Program-made: the position numbers and the translations under genes
Notes under the pieces: model-generated
What the model saw: the letters and a program-made list of their open reading frames with translations, nothing else
Databases searched by the model: none
Told to the model about the DNA's origin: nothing
Assembly (NCBI RefSeq): GCF_008386235.1
Contig: NZ_CP040671.1
Location: forward strand, 310,001-374,000
Length of the DNA: 64,000 nt
Reading direction: 5' to 3'
DNA from: Thermosynechococcus sp. CL-1
Lineage (GTDB): Bacteria; Cyanobacteriota; Cyanobacteriia; Thermosynechococcales; Thermosynechococcaceae
Shown here: one piece after another, positions 36,553 to 47,770 of the stretch
How the letters are laid out: each line of letters opens with the position of its first letter
How positions within the stretch are numbered: the first letter of the stretch is position 1

Positions 36553-36593
36553 TGACTAATTTATGACTAAGTTTCGTTTAAGAATAGATTAAT
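36553..36593 (-). promoter_or_regulatory. Four direct repeats with 11-bp period, Pho-box-like
   Basis: Plus-strand octamers TGACTAAT (36553), TGACTAAG (36564), CGTTTAAG (36575) and AGATTAAT (36586) start exactly 11 bp apart. On the minus strand they read ATTAATCT, CTTAAACG, CTTAGTCA and ATTAGTCA. These approach the cyanobacterial SphR Pho-box unit PyTTAAPyPy(T/A) with 3-bp spacers. They end about 40 bp upstream of the -10 box at 36507-36512. A binding array for an OmpR/PhoB-type regulator is likely; SphR itself is inference. Confidence 0.55.
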
Positions 36594-36635
36594 TGTTTCT
36601 GATAGATAATTGACGCAGGCACTGGTCTGAGAGCA

Positions 36636-37226
36636 TTAGAGAAATTGACAGGGTTGACGAATTGCCTGTGCCAATAACTGCCGATACTCGCGATCGCTGA
36701 CAACATATGCCCCAAAGCGCTCAAGATGGGGATTTTGCAGTTGGGCATCAAACAGCAGAAAGCCGCGACGCCGCAGATACTCCACCAGTTTCACCATCGC
36801 CACTTTCGAGCCGTCGGGGATGCGATAGAACATGGACTCACCAATAAATGCGCCGCCAATCACAATACCGAGAATGCCCCCTGCCAGTTCATCCCCCTGC
36901 CACGTTTCAAAACTTACTGCCCAACCCGTGGCGTAAAGCAGATGGTACACCTCCTTGAGACGGGGTGTTATCCATGTACTCGGGCGATCGGCACACCCCT
37001 CAACCACAGCAGCAAAGTCCCGGTTAATCGCTACTTGAAAGCGATTTTGATTGAGCACCCGCTGCAAAGACTTCGGATAGCGAAACCGCTCATCGAGGGG
37101 AATCAATGCCCGCTGGCGGCTGGTGTACCACTCTAGGTGATCGCCTTCCCCCATGAGAAAGTAGCCTTCGGCATAGCCATCATCAATAAAGGTATCGCGT
37201 ACCCACTCGGCCTCAGAAATCTCCAT
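36636..37226 (-). CDS. aat: Leucyl/phenylalanyl-tRNA-protein transferase
   Basis: Transfers Leu or Phe from tRNA to N-terminal Arg or Lys of proteins, marking them for ClpS/ClpAP(C) degradation. The 196-residue protein shows [25 protein letters not shown] in pieces, including EGDHLEWY near residue 20. [31 protein letters not shown] and the core [18 protein letters not shown] segment follow. ATG 37226 is used; the frame extends eight codons to a GTG at 37250, and neither has a clear ribosome site. It diverges from a pentapeptide gene. Confidence 0.92.
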   Translation of the reverse strand: MEISEAEWVRDTFIDDGYAEGYFLMGEGDHLEWYTSRQRALIPLDERFRYPKSLQRVLNQNRFQVAINRDFAAVVEGCADRPSTWITPRLKEVYHLLYATGWAVSFETWQGDELAGGILGIVIGGAFIGESMFYRIPDGSKVAMVKLVEYLRRRGFLLFDAQLQNPHLERFGAYVVSDREYRQLLAQAIRQPCQFL

Positions 37227-37274
37227 GCTGATAATCTGAACAATAGACACTTCACATTAACTCTAGTGTTGCCT

Positions 37275-37802
37275 ATGCTACTCTCATCCTCAGCTGTCAC
37301 GACAACCATTAGCCGTTACTGGCGCTGGTGTGTAGCATTGCTATTGGCCATCCTGTGGATTCTGCTCACCCCTACGGGGGCGATCGCCGAAGATTACACG
37401 AAAGAAGCCCTGATCAATATGGATTTTTCCGGGCGGGATCTGCGGGGGTCGGAATTCACAAAAGCCAACCTCTTCCACAGTAACCTCAGCCACACCAATC
37501 TTCAGGGGGTAAGCTTCTTTGGTGCCAACATGGAAACGGCTAACCTTGAAGGTGCCGATTTACGCTACGCCACATTGGACACCGCACGGCTGACCAAGGC
37601 CAATCTCACCAATGCCATCCTTGAAGGTGCCTTTGCTTTTAATACCAACTTTGACGATGCCATTATCACCGGTGCTGACTTTACCGATGTGGAACTGCGG
37701 GAAGACGCCCAACGCAAGCTCTGCAAGGTTGCCAGTGGCACTAATCCCGTGACGGGGCGCAAAACATGGGAAACGCTCCACTGTGAAGACTTTGCCACTT
37801 AA
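37275..37802 (+). CDS. Lumenal/periplasmic pentapeptide-repeat protein
   Basis: A 175-residue protein. An N-terminal hydrophobic segment with a signal-type cleavage site (TGAIA before EDYTKE, about residue 38) suggests export to the thylakoid lumen or periplasm. About fifteen A(N/D)LxX repeats follow, forming a beta-helix. The C-terminal cap carries two cysteines (LCKVASG and LHCEDF) about 20 residues apart, a feature of lumenal pentapeptide proteins whose cysteines form a disulfide. ATG 37275 is used; the 46 upstream codons overlap aat and lack signal-peptide character. Confidence 0.85.
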   Translation: MLLSSSAVTTTISRYWRWCVALLLAILWILLTPTGAIAEDYTKEALINMDFSGRDLRGSEFTKANLFHSNLSHTNLQGVSFFGANMETANLEGADLRYATLDTARLTKANLTNAILEGAFAFNTNFDDAIITGADFTDVELREDAQRKLCKVASGTNPVTGRKTWETLHCEDFAT

Positions 37803-37887
37803 TCCGTCTGCGTTTGCTCAGGATGATCCCCACGATTGTCCGTAGGACACGCTGCGCGATCGCCCGTGTCGGGAATTCTGATAAAGT

Positions 37888-37905
37888 ATTACAAAAGTTA
37901 AGATT
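37888..37905 (+). promoter_or_regulatory. HLR1-like element upstream of ycf39
   Basis: ATTACAAA-AG-TTAAGATT fits the two-octamer, 2-bp-spacer layout of the HLR1 site bound by the response regulator RpaB. The first octamer matches at seven of eight positions and the second at six. It ends 17 bp before the ATG at 37923. This is weak evidence without experiments. Confidence 0.3.
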
Positions 37906-37922
37906 TATGACTAGAGTTTTTC

Positions 37923-38915
37923 ATGAACGTTTTTATTGTTGGCGGTACGGGTACCCTAGGGCGGCAAATTGTGCGCCGCGCTTTAGATGAAGGACATCAG
38001 GTCTATTGTTTTGTCCGCAGTCCAGCCAAAGCCACCTTTCTGCGGGAATGGGGCGCCACCATTCTTCAGGGAAACCTCTGTGCTGCTGACAGTATTCTTG
38101 AGGCATTGCAGTACGCCAAAGCCTCAGTGGTCATTGATGCCTCTGCCACTCGCCCCACCGATACCCTAACCATCGAAGCAGTGGATTGGCAAGGCAAAGT
38201 CAACTTGATTCAGGCTGCCCAAGCTGCTGATATTGAGCACCTGATCTTTTTCTCGATTATGGGAGCGCAGGACTATCCCCACGTGCCCCTGATGCAAATC
38301 AAACACTGTACCGAAGACTTCTTGCGCGAATCAGGGCTAAACTACACGATCCTGCGTCCCTGTGGCTTCTTTCAGGGCTTGATTGGCCAATACGCGATCC
38401 CGATTCTGGAAAATCAATCCATTTGGGTTTTGGGAGAGTCCACCGCCATTGCCTACATGGATACTCAGGACGTGGCCAAATTTGCCGTGCGTGCCATTGA
38501 TCGGCCAGCGACCTATGGCAAAACCTTTGATCTAGCGGGCACCCGCGCTTGGACAGCCGATGAAATTATTAAGCTATGTGAAAATCTCTCAGGGCAGGAG
38601 GCAAAAATTACCCGCTTGCCCATTGGGGTTTTGCGAGCCGCACGGCAGGCCACCCAGTGGTTTCAGTGGACATGGAACATTAGCGATCGCCTTGCCTTTA
38701 CGGAAGTGATTGCCAGTGGTCAAGTCTTCAATGCCCCGATGGAGGAAGTCTATCGCACCTTTGACCTCGATCCCAGCGAAACCCTGACCCTTGAGGCCTA
38801 TTTACAGGACTATTTCACCCGAATTCTGCGTAAACTCAAAGAATTGGATTACGAAAAAGCCAAACAGAAAAAATCTGGACGCAAAAAACGCAGTCCCTTT
38901 AAGTCCACCCCCTAG
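37923..38915 (+). CDS. ycf39: Photosystem II assembly factor Ycf39
   Basis: Atypical SDR/NmrA-like protein of 330 residues. In cyanobacteria Ycf39 binds Hlip proteins and helps deliver chlorophyll to newly made D1. The NADP-binding loop is [17 protein letters not shown] at the N-terminus. The family-typical [21 protein letters not shown] lies near residue 130 (quoted in pieces), then [15 protein letters not shown] and [15 protein letters not shown] basic tail closes the protein. The next gene, ppnK, begins nine bases after its stop, so they are probably cotranscribed. Confidence 0.92.
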   Translation: MNVFIVGGTGTLGRQIVRRALDEGHQVYCFVRSPAKATFLREWGATILQGNLCAADSILEALQYAKASVVIDASATRPTDTLTIEAVDWQGKVNLIQAAQAADIEHLIFFSIMGAQDYPHVPLMQIKHCTEDFLRESGLNYTILRPCGFFQGLIGQYAIPILENQSIWVLGESTAIAYMDTQDVAKFAVRAIDRPATYGKTFDLAGTRAWTADEIIKLCENLSGQEAKITRLPIGVLRAARQATQWFQWTWNISDRLAFTEVIASGQVFNAPMEEVYRTFDLDPSETLTLEAYLQDYFTRILRKLKELDYEKAKQKKSGRKKRSPFKSTP

Positions 38916-38923
38916 GAGTTGCT

Positions 38924-41925
<3,002 letters not shown>

Positions 41926-42037
41926 ACAAAAAATTAGTGGGAGTACGGCGTCACGACCCTGAAAAATCTTTTAGCCTAAAAAGTGTGGCTGCTTAGTACC
42001 TAACGTTCAAGCACAATAGGGGGCAATTCGCTGATCT

Positions 42038-42769
42038 ATGGTTTCTGTCACGCCGTCTCGACCTGCTGGGAGTGCCAATGCTATGACCCGTGCTCAGGGC
42101 TATCAGCATCAGTTACACCAAACTCATCCGACGCGCACCAATCACTATAGCCTGCGGGACTATCTGCAATTTGATCGCCAACGGGGCAGCATTACCGACT
42201 GGTATGATCAGCGGATCGCTCTAGCGACAGAAGACTTTGTCATTGGCCTAGTGGAAGGTCTCGAAGAGGAAGTTGGCCCTGCTTCTGCCCTCGTCATGTA
42301 CAAAATTGGCGAAGAGTGGGGCAAACGCGATGCGGTTGTCTTTAAGCAACACTTTGAGCAAGAGTACCAGCGCGAACTACGCAAGGCCGCCTTGACATTT
42401 ATCCTTGAGGCTTGGTGGTGGCCCTTTACGACCCTAGGCTGGGGCAACTGGGAAGTGGATCTCACGGAGCAAAAGAATGGTTTTATGTTCATCAATATCT
42501 TTGACTCCGTGGTGGCGCGCACCCTTGGGGATGTGGGTAAGCCCGTCTGCTACATCTATGCCGGTCTGTTTGCGGGCTTCTTTACGGGATTGATTCAAAA
42601 GCCCCTGAGTTGTATCGAGTTGCAGTGCTATGCCATGGGGGAAACCTACTGTAAGTTTCTCGTCGGTAAACAGGATCGCATTGATGCTGCTGCCTTCTGG
42701 CAAAACGAAGGAGCCACGGCACGGGATATTGAAAAACGCCTGCGCCAAGGGGAGTTGGTGAAACGATAA
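42038..42769 (+). CDS. V4R-domain protein
   Basis: A 243-residue protein ending in a V4R (4-vinyl reductase) domain, about residues 75-225. The domain has the typical cysteine-rich end: VCYIYAGLFAGFF, then LSCIELQCYAMGETYCKFLVG (three cysteines). V4R domains bind small hydrophobic ligands or tetrapyrroles. Two allophycocyanin-like genes follow on the same strand. This layout resembles, from memory, the Synechocystis slr0144-slr0152 group linked to photosystem II assembly. ATG 42038 is used; an internal ATG at 42083 has a better ribosome site. Confidence 0.82.
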   Translation: MVSVTPSRPAGSANAMTRAQGYQHQLHQTHPTRTNHYSLRDYLQFDRQRGSITDWYDQRIALATEDFVIGLVEGLEEEVGPASALVMYKIGEEWGKRDAVVFKQHFEQEYQRELRKAALTFILEAWWWPFTTLGWGNWEVDLTEQKNGFMFINIFDSVVARTLGDVGKPVCYIYAGLFAGFFTGLIQKPLSCIELQCYAMGETYCKFLVGKQDRIDAAAFWQNEGATARDIEKRLRQGELVKR

Positions 42770-42814
42770 GCTCCAGGTGAGTGTGTTCATTTATTTTCTA
42801 GCGAGGGTTGCCCT

Positions 42815-43288
42815 ATGTTCCGTCAGTTGAATCACTTAACCGTTGTTGCCGATGGTCGCTATGCCCGTCCTGAGGAATTGAACTTTCTGCGGGATTATCT
42901 GGCCTCGGTGGAGAGTCGCATCAGTGCCTACGAAAAAATCCGCACTGAGGCGGAAATGATGGCGGATAAAATTCAATCCATGCAAAAGGCAGAAAATCCC
43001 CGCTGCTTCCAGTTCATCAATGGCGATCGCTCAGAAATTTGCCGTCGTGATTTAGTGGATACCATTCGTCTGTGTGCCTCGGCCATGCTTTTTGCGGAGT
43101 TGGACTTGCTGCGGGATAATTTCTTACTTTGGTACCGCACCATTGTCAAATCCTTTAACTACGAAGCAACTGCCTCCTCCACCTATGGCAAGTACCTGCC
43201 GAATATGATGAAGCAACTGCTCACGCCCGAAGAACAACGGGTGATGCAGCCTGTCCTTGCCCTCGGCAGTTCAATTTTGTCAGAATAG
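42815..43288 (+). CDS. Allophycocyanin-like phycobiliprotein-family protein
   Basis: A 157-residue phycobilisome-protein-family member, distant from ApcA/B/D/F. ADGRYARPEELNFLRDYLAS near residue 12 matches the N-terminal helices of phycobiliproteins. SEICRRDLVDTIRL near residue 73 aligns with the chromophore region, keeping Cys76, Arg78 and Asp79 of the C-x-R-D bilin motif. Cys64 and Cys87 are additional. It may bind a bilin or act as an assembly or degradation factor. It lies between the V4R gene and a paralog, on the same strand. GAGGG precedes ATG 42815. Confidence 0.8.
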   Translation: MFRQLNHLTVVADGRYARPEELNFLRDYLASVESRISAYEKIRTEAEMMADKIQSMQKAENPRCFQFINGDRSEICRRDLVDTIRLCASAMLFAELDLLRDNFLLWYRTIVKSFNYEATASSTYGKYLPNMMKQLLTPEEQRVMQPVLALGSSILSE

Positions 43289-43309
43289 AGTTGTTGTGGG
43301 GTGGGACTG

Positions 43310-43786
43310 ATGCTGCGTCAACTAGAAAAACTCAGCCTTGAGGCCGATGGCCGCTATGCCAGTGCCAAGGAACTGGAATTTCTCAGAAATTATCTAGCAG
43401 CAGCGGAGCAGCGCATTCGTGCCTACGAAAAAATCCGCGATGCTGAAGAGAAAATCCTAGATCAGGTGGAGCAGCAACTGCGCGCCAAAAGTCCCCATAT
43501 TTTCCGTAAGGGCAATCACGACTATTCCGCCGTGTGTCGGCGCGATCGCAAGCATGTGCTGCGCCTAGCGGCAGCGGCGATGTTATTTGCCGATTTGGAT
43601 GCCCTGCGGGATGGCTTCTTGCTGTGGTACCGCACGATCATTAAGGCCTTCAAGGATGAAAAGGTGGCACAAGTGACGTACCAAGTCCTGCCCCAAGCGG
43701 TCAATCAAGTGCTCTCGGGAGAGGAAACACCGTTAATGCAGCCTGTGATGGCACTGACCCAGTCCATCCTAGGGGAATCGGCTTGA
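43310..43786 (+). CDS. Second allophycocyanin-like protein (paralog)
   Basis: A 158-residue paralog of the preceding gene; the starts (MLRQLEKL and MFRQLNHL) and the whole length align. Its only cysteine is Cys76 within VCRRDRKHVLRL, the position of the phycobiliprotein bilin-attachment residue, with Arg78 and Asp79 retained. ATG 43310 matches the paralog's start; a GTG three codons earlier is possible. The gap to the first copy is 21 bp, so the pair is cotranscribed and may form a heterodimer. Confidence 0.8.
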   Translation: MLRQLEKLSLEADGRYASAKELEFLRNYLAAAEQRIRAYEKIRDAEEKILDQVEQQLRAKSPHIFRKGNHDYSAVCRRDRKHVLRLAAAAMLFADLDALRDGFLLWYRTIIKAFKDEKVAQVTYQVLPQAVNQVLSGEETPLMQPVMALTQSILGESA

Positions 43787-43928
43787 GCACCTGAGCAGTG
43801 TGGCAAAAATGCGCTAGCCTAGAAGCACCGATTGCACGGGGCAATTTATCACTCCTGCGATCGCCTTTGGCGTACCATTGGTATTCGCCGCTATAGTATT
43901 ACTAAGATTCATTGGGATACACAAAGGC

Positions 43929-44816
43929 ATGACCATATCGGCGCAATTGCTGCAACGGGCAGATTTGATCGGTACACAGGTAATTACCCGTGATACTGGT
44001 CGGAAGTTAGGCGTCATTAATCAAGTTTGGGTCGATATTGACCAGCGGCAAGTGGTGGCCTTGGGGGTACGCAATACCCTCTTTACAGGGGAGCAACGCT
44101 ACATTCTTCTCGACAGTATTCGCCAAATTGGCGATGTCATTCTCGTTGAGCACGATGATGATGTCACCGAAGCTCTCAATACCTACAACTACAGCACACT
44201 GATTGATAGTGAGATTGTCACCGAAACCGGCGAAGTGCTGGGTAAGGTACGGGGCTTTAAGTTTGATCCTGAAACGGGCGACATTACGGATTTGATTTTG
44301 GCTTCCATTGGCTTGCCTTGGATTCCGGCGCAACTGATTAGCACCTACGAGTTGCCCATTGAGGAAATTGTCAGCACCGGCCCTGATCGCATTATTGTCT
44401 TTGAAGGGGCAGAAACCCGCCTGCGGCAATTAACAGTGGGTCTCTTAGAACGGGTCGGCTTGGGGGCACCCCCTTGGGAAAGCGACGAGGACGAGTACTA
44501 TCAACCCGTTACGCCGAGCAGTAATCAATTGCCCTCCGGAGCGCGATCGCCTGTCTATCCCCCCCAACGCAGCCGCAGTGATTACGAAGCCGATTGGGAA
44601 ACCGCTCCCCGGCGGCGCCGTCGCCAGCCCGAGTATGTGGAGTATGAGGAGGAGTATGAGTACGAAGAGCGTCCCCGCTCGCGTCAAGTTAAACCTCCAG
44701 CTCCAGCCATGCCCGTAGAACTGCCGGAATCGGAACCCACTGCCGATCCTTGGGAAGAACAACAACCGATTCGCCTTGAGCAGCGGCAGAAGCAAGAGGA
44801 ATACGATCACGAATAG
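43929..44816 (+). CDS. PRC-barrel domain protein
   Basis: A 295-residue protein with two PRC-barrel domains. The first covers about residues 5-75 (LIGTQVITRDTGRKLGVINQVWVD). The second covers about 85-165 (IVTETGEVLGKVRGFKFDPETGDI, both quoted in part). PRC barrels occur in RimM and in the photosynthetic reaction-centre H subunit. Residues 185-295 are Pro-, Arg- and Glu-rich with no predicted fold. ATG 43929 is preceded by AAAGG; the longer frame adds 17 hydrophobic residues. DciA follows 16 bp later. The function is unknown. Confidence 0.85.
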   Translation: MTISAQLLQRADLIGTQVITRDTGRKLGVINQVWVDIDQRQVVALGVRNTLFTGEQRYILLDSIRQIGDVILVEHDDDVTEALNTYNYSTLIDSEIVTETGEVLGKVRGFKFDPETGDITDLILASIGLPWIPAQLISTYELPIEEIVSTGPDRIIVFEGAETRLRQLTVGLLERVGLGAPPWESDEDEYYQPVTPSSNQLPSGARSPVYPPQRSRSDYEADWETAPRRRRRQPEYVEYEEEYEYEERPRSRQVKPPAPAMPVELPESEPTADPWEEQQPIRLEQRQKQEEYDHE

Positions 44817-44832
44817 TCGGGAATAGTCCACA

Positions 44833-45363
44833 ATGGCCTATGTCCCACTGGCCACGGTACTTCAGCAATGGCAGCAGGCTCCTGAATGGCAACAGCCGCA
44901 ACACTTCTTGCGTCTTTTGGAGCAGTGGCCGCAGCTCGTGGGGGCGGTCGTCGCTGAGCACGCTGTTCCTGTGGAACTCACCAGTCAAGGGGTTTTGCAG
45001 GTGGCCGTTGCCAGTAGTACTTGGGCACATCATCTGATGTTCTCGCGATCGCCCGTCATGGTCAAAATTCAGCAGACCCTTGGTATTCCCCTCAGTGATA
45101 TTCGCTTTTCCAATCGGGACTGGCAACCCCAACGCTCGGCGATCGCTAGCCATGAGGCCTTACCGAAAGTCGGGAATCTTCCCAGTGTGGCGCCTGCGGC
45201 CACTCCCCAAGAGGCTTTTCAACGATGGCAAGCCCAAGTGCGCCAGCGATCGCGAGACTATCCTCTTTGCCCCCGCTGTCAGTGCCCTACGCCAATCCAA
45301 GAATTGCAGCGCTGGGGAGTCTGTGGGCTGTGTTATGCACGGCCTAGATGCCAGAGCCGTTGA
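44833..45363 (+). CDS. DciA/DUF721 family helicase-loader-like protein
   Basis: A 176-residue DUF721 protein. Its first 100 residues form the KH-like domain, with WPQLVGAVVAEHAVPVEL and VLQVAVASSTWAHHLMF near residue 60. DciA proteins load the replicative helicase DnaB in bacteria that lack DnaC. The last 40 residues add a putative zinc ribbon with CPRC, CP and CGLC cysteine pairs and a final cysteine. The last 20 bases overlap the convergent cysE gene. Assigning the helicase-loader role here is family inference. Confidence 0.8.
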   Translation: MAYVPLATVLQQWQQAPEWQQPQHFLRLLEQWPQLVGAVVAEHAVPVELTSQGVLQVAVASSTWAHHLMFSRSPVMVKIQQTLGIPLSDIRFSNRDWQPQRSAIASHEALPKVGNLPSVAPAATPQEAFQRWQAQVRQRSRDYPLCPRCQCPTPIQELQRWGVCGLCYARPRCQSR

Positions 45364-46084
45364 GAAACTCTTCAATGGGGCGATCGCTCAGGCGGCAGGC
45401 TTGACCTTGGGAGGCTTGCAAATGTCCTTGCGCCAGAGCAGGCACCTTTTCCTGCTGTTGCAGTGTTTGCACCTGTTTCTCTAGGAGTTCAATGCGATCC
45501 AAGAGATAGCGAATTGCTTCGGCCTCAGAGTCTGGCAGTTGACCGTGTTCCAAGGGGGCAATTTTGGCACCTGCACGATAGACAATTCGCCCGGGAATCC
45601 CCACCACGGTACAATCCGAGGGCACATCTCGCAGCACCACAGACCCCGCGCCAATGCGCACATTGTCCCCAATCGTGAGGTTGCCCAACACCTTTGCCCC
45701 AGCACCGACAACCACATTTTCACCGAGGGTAGGGTGCCGCTTTCCCGTTTCTTTACCGGTACCGCCGAGGGTCACTCCCTGATAAATCAAACAGTAATTG
45801 CCCACAATCGCAGTCTCGCCAATGACGACCCCCATGCCGTGATCAATGAAAACGCCCTTGCCAATCGTGGCGCCGGGGTGAATTTCAATCCCCGTCAGCA
45901 GGCGAGCAATGTGAGAAATAAAGCGGGGGATAAAGGGAATACCCCGCCGCCAAAGCCAGTGGCTCAACCGATGGAGAACAATGGCCTGAAGTCCGGGATA
46001 GCAAAAAACAACCTCTAACCAATTGCGGGCAGCGGGATCCCGCTCAAAGATAATTTGGAAATCTGCTTTGAGGGTGCTGAGCAC
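45344..46084 (-). CDS. cysE: Serine O-acetyltransferase
   Basis: Makes O-acetylserine from serine and acetyl-CoA, the entry to cysteine synthesis. The 246-residue protein has the N-terminal helical segment (RDPAARNWLEVVFCYPGLQ in part). A left-handed beta-helix of hexapeptide repeats follows, with GIEIHPGATIGKGVFIDHG near residue 65 and catalytic DHG/GVTLGG. The tail (from about residue 185) is longer than in E. coli and ends differently, which may alter cysteine feedback. It starts at GTG 46084 behind AAGGAG. Confidence 0.94.
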   Translation of the reverse strand: MLSTLKADFQIIFERDPAARNWLEVVFCYPGLQAIVLHRLSHWLWRRGIPFIPRFISHIARLLTGIEIHPGATIGKGVFIDHGMGVVIGETAIVGNYCLIYQGVTLGGTGKETGKRHPTLGENVVVGAGAKVLGNLTIGDNVRIGAGSVVLRDVPSDCTVVGIPGRIVYRAGAKIAPLEHGQLPDSEAEAIRYLLDRIELLEKQVQTLQQQEKVPALAQGHLQASQGQACRLSDRPIEEFLNGSGI

Positions 46085-46159
46085 ACGCGGCTCCTTGGCA
46101 GTGATGCAACCTAAACAGCAGTTTTGATCTTAGCGGATTTTGCCAAGGTCTAAGAGGCT

Positions 46160-47770
46160 TCAGGAGGCCACCAAAGGGGAAGGTTGCGATCGCCGAGTGC
46201 GCTGTAGGCCATATTCGAGGGCTTCGGCAACTGCTTGGTAGGAAGCTTCAATGATATTGGCAGAGACACCGACTGTTGCCCAGCGATCGCGCCCATTACT
46301 GGATTCCACCAGCACCCGTGTTTTGGCTGCCGTGCCGGCATGGCCATCTAAAATCCGCACCTTGTAGTCCGTCAGGTGAAACTCGGCAATCTCTGGATAG
46401 AAGGACATCAAGGCCTTGCGCAGCGCCTGATCCAATGCCGAGACAGGACCATTGCCCTCTGCCGCCGTGAGCATCTCCTCCCCATTGACTTCAACTTTGA
46501 CCGTGGCCAGAGACTGGCTGCGAATCGTGGCCTCTAGTTGGCGTGAATCGGTGCGGCAAAAAACATCAAAGCCCTTGAGGGTAAAGGGTCGCTGGCGCTG
46601 CCCTAGAACCTCCTGAATCAGCAGTTCAAAGCTCGCTTCCGCCGCTTCAAATTGATAGCCTTCGCTTTCTAGGTGTTTAATCCGCTCCAAAATCGTCCGA
46701 CTCAGGGGATGCTGCCGATCCAACTCAAAGCCGAGTTCACTGGTTTTCGCCAAAATATTGCTGATACCCGCCTGCTCAGAAATAATAATGCGCCGTTGAT
46801 TGCCCACCCAATGCGGCTCAATGTGTTCGTAGGTACGGGGGTTACGCTGCACGGCACTGACATGGATTCCCCCCTTGTGGGCAAAGGCCGACAGACCCAC
46901 ATAGGGCGCGTGATCATCGGGGGCAAGGTTGACAATTTCACTCACATGGCGGCTGACTTCCGTCAGTGTCGCCAACTGCTCCGGAGTGACACAGTCATAG
47001 CCGAGTTTCAATTGCAGATTGGGAATCAGGGTGCACAGATTGGCATTGCCGCAGCGTTCGCCATAGCCGTTGATCGTTCCCTGCACCATCCGCACACCAC
47101 TTTGCACCGCCGCAAGGGCATTGGCTACTGCCGTCCCGGCATCATTGTGGGTGTGAATCCCCAGACAATCAAGGCCACCAAAGTGCGCCATTACGTCTGC
47201 CACTACGGCTTGAATTTGATGGGGGAGGCAACCGCCATTGGTATCACACAGAACGAGCCATTCTGCCCCAGCAGCCAAAGCCGTTTCAAGGGTTTGTAGG
47301 GCATAGTCTGGATTGGCAAGATAGCCATCAAACCAATGCTCAGCATCGTAGATCACCCGCCGTCCTTGGGAGCGGAGGAACTGGATTGAGTCGGCAATCA
47401 TGGCGCAGTTTTCGGCCAAGGTGGTCTTGAGGCCGTCGGTGACATGCAGATCCCAAGATTTGCCAAAGAGTGTCACCCAGCGGGTACCGGCCGCTAGAAT
47501 CGGCTCAAACATTGGCTCTTCTGCGGCCTTGCGGCCGGGGCGACGAGTGGCACAAAAAGCAACGATTTCTGCCTGTTGGAGGGGCGTTTCCTGCAACTGC
47601 CAAAAAAACTGTACGTCCTTGGGATTGGCACCCGGCCACCCCCCCTCAATAAAGGGAATGCCAAGGCGATCCAGTTGACGGGCAATCCGCAGTTTATCCT
47701 CGAGGGAGAGGGAGAGACCTTCCCGCTGGGCGCCATCGCGGAGAGTGGTATCGTACAGCCAAATTTTCAC
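46160..47770 (-). CDS. cimA: (R)-Citramalate synthase
   Basis: Condenses pyruvate with acetyl-CoA to citramalate, giving the threonine-independent route to isoleucine. The 536-residue length, the opening YDTTLRDGAQREG and the FIEGGWPGANPKD motif near residue 40 separate it from isopropylmalate synthase. HTHNDAGTAVANALA near residue 205 supplies the metal ligands. The C-terminal allosteric domain starts near residue 385. It begins at GTG 47770, which overlaps the ComFB stop by four bases, so translation is likely coupled. Confidence 0.93.
   Translation of the reverse strand: MKIWLYDTTLRDGAQREGLSLSLEDKLRIARQLDRLGIPFIEGGWPGANPKDVQFFWQLQETPLQQAEIVAFCATRRPGRKAAEEPMFEPILAAGTRWVTLFGKSWDLHVTDGLKTTLAENCAMIADSIQFLRSQGRRVIYDAEHWFDGYLANPDYALQTLETALAAGAEWLVLCDTNGGCLPHQIQAVVADVMAHFGGLDCLGIHTHNDAGTAVANALAAVQSGVRMVQGTINGYGERCGNANLCTLIPNLQLKLGYDCVTPEQLATLTEVSRHVSEIVNLAPDDHAPYVGLSAFAHKGGIHVSAVQRNPRTYEHIEPHWVGNQRRIIISEQAGISNILAKTSELGFELDRQHPLSRTILERIKHLESEGYQFEAAEASFELLIQEVLGQRQRPFTLKGFDVFCRTDSRQLEATIRSQSLATVKVEVNGEEMLTAAEGNGPVSALDQALRKALMSFYPEIAEFHLTDYKVRILDGHAGTAAKTRVLVESSNGRDRWATVGVSANIIEASYQAVAEALEYGLQRTRRSQPSPLVAS

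Noticed and set aside
41960-41990. TTTTAG-C-CTAAAA palindrome after ligA as a terminator
   Set aside because: The stem is short and AT-only with no T-run after it.
46673-47299. 208-codon plus-strand frame opposite cimA
   Set aside because: cimA is complete with catalytic motifs, and the antisense frame resembles nothing.
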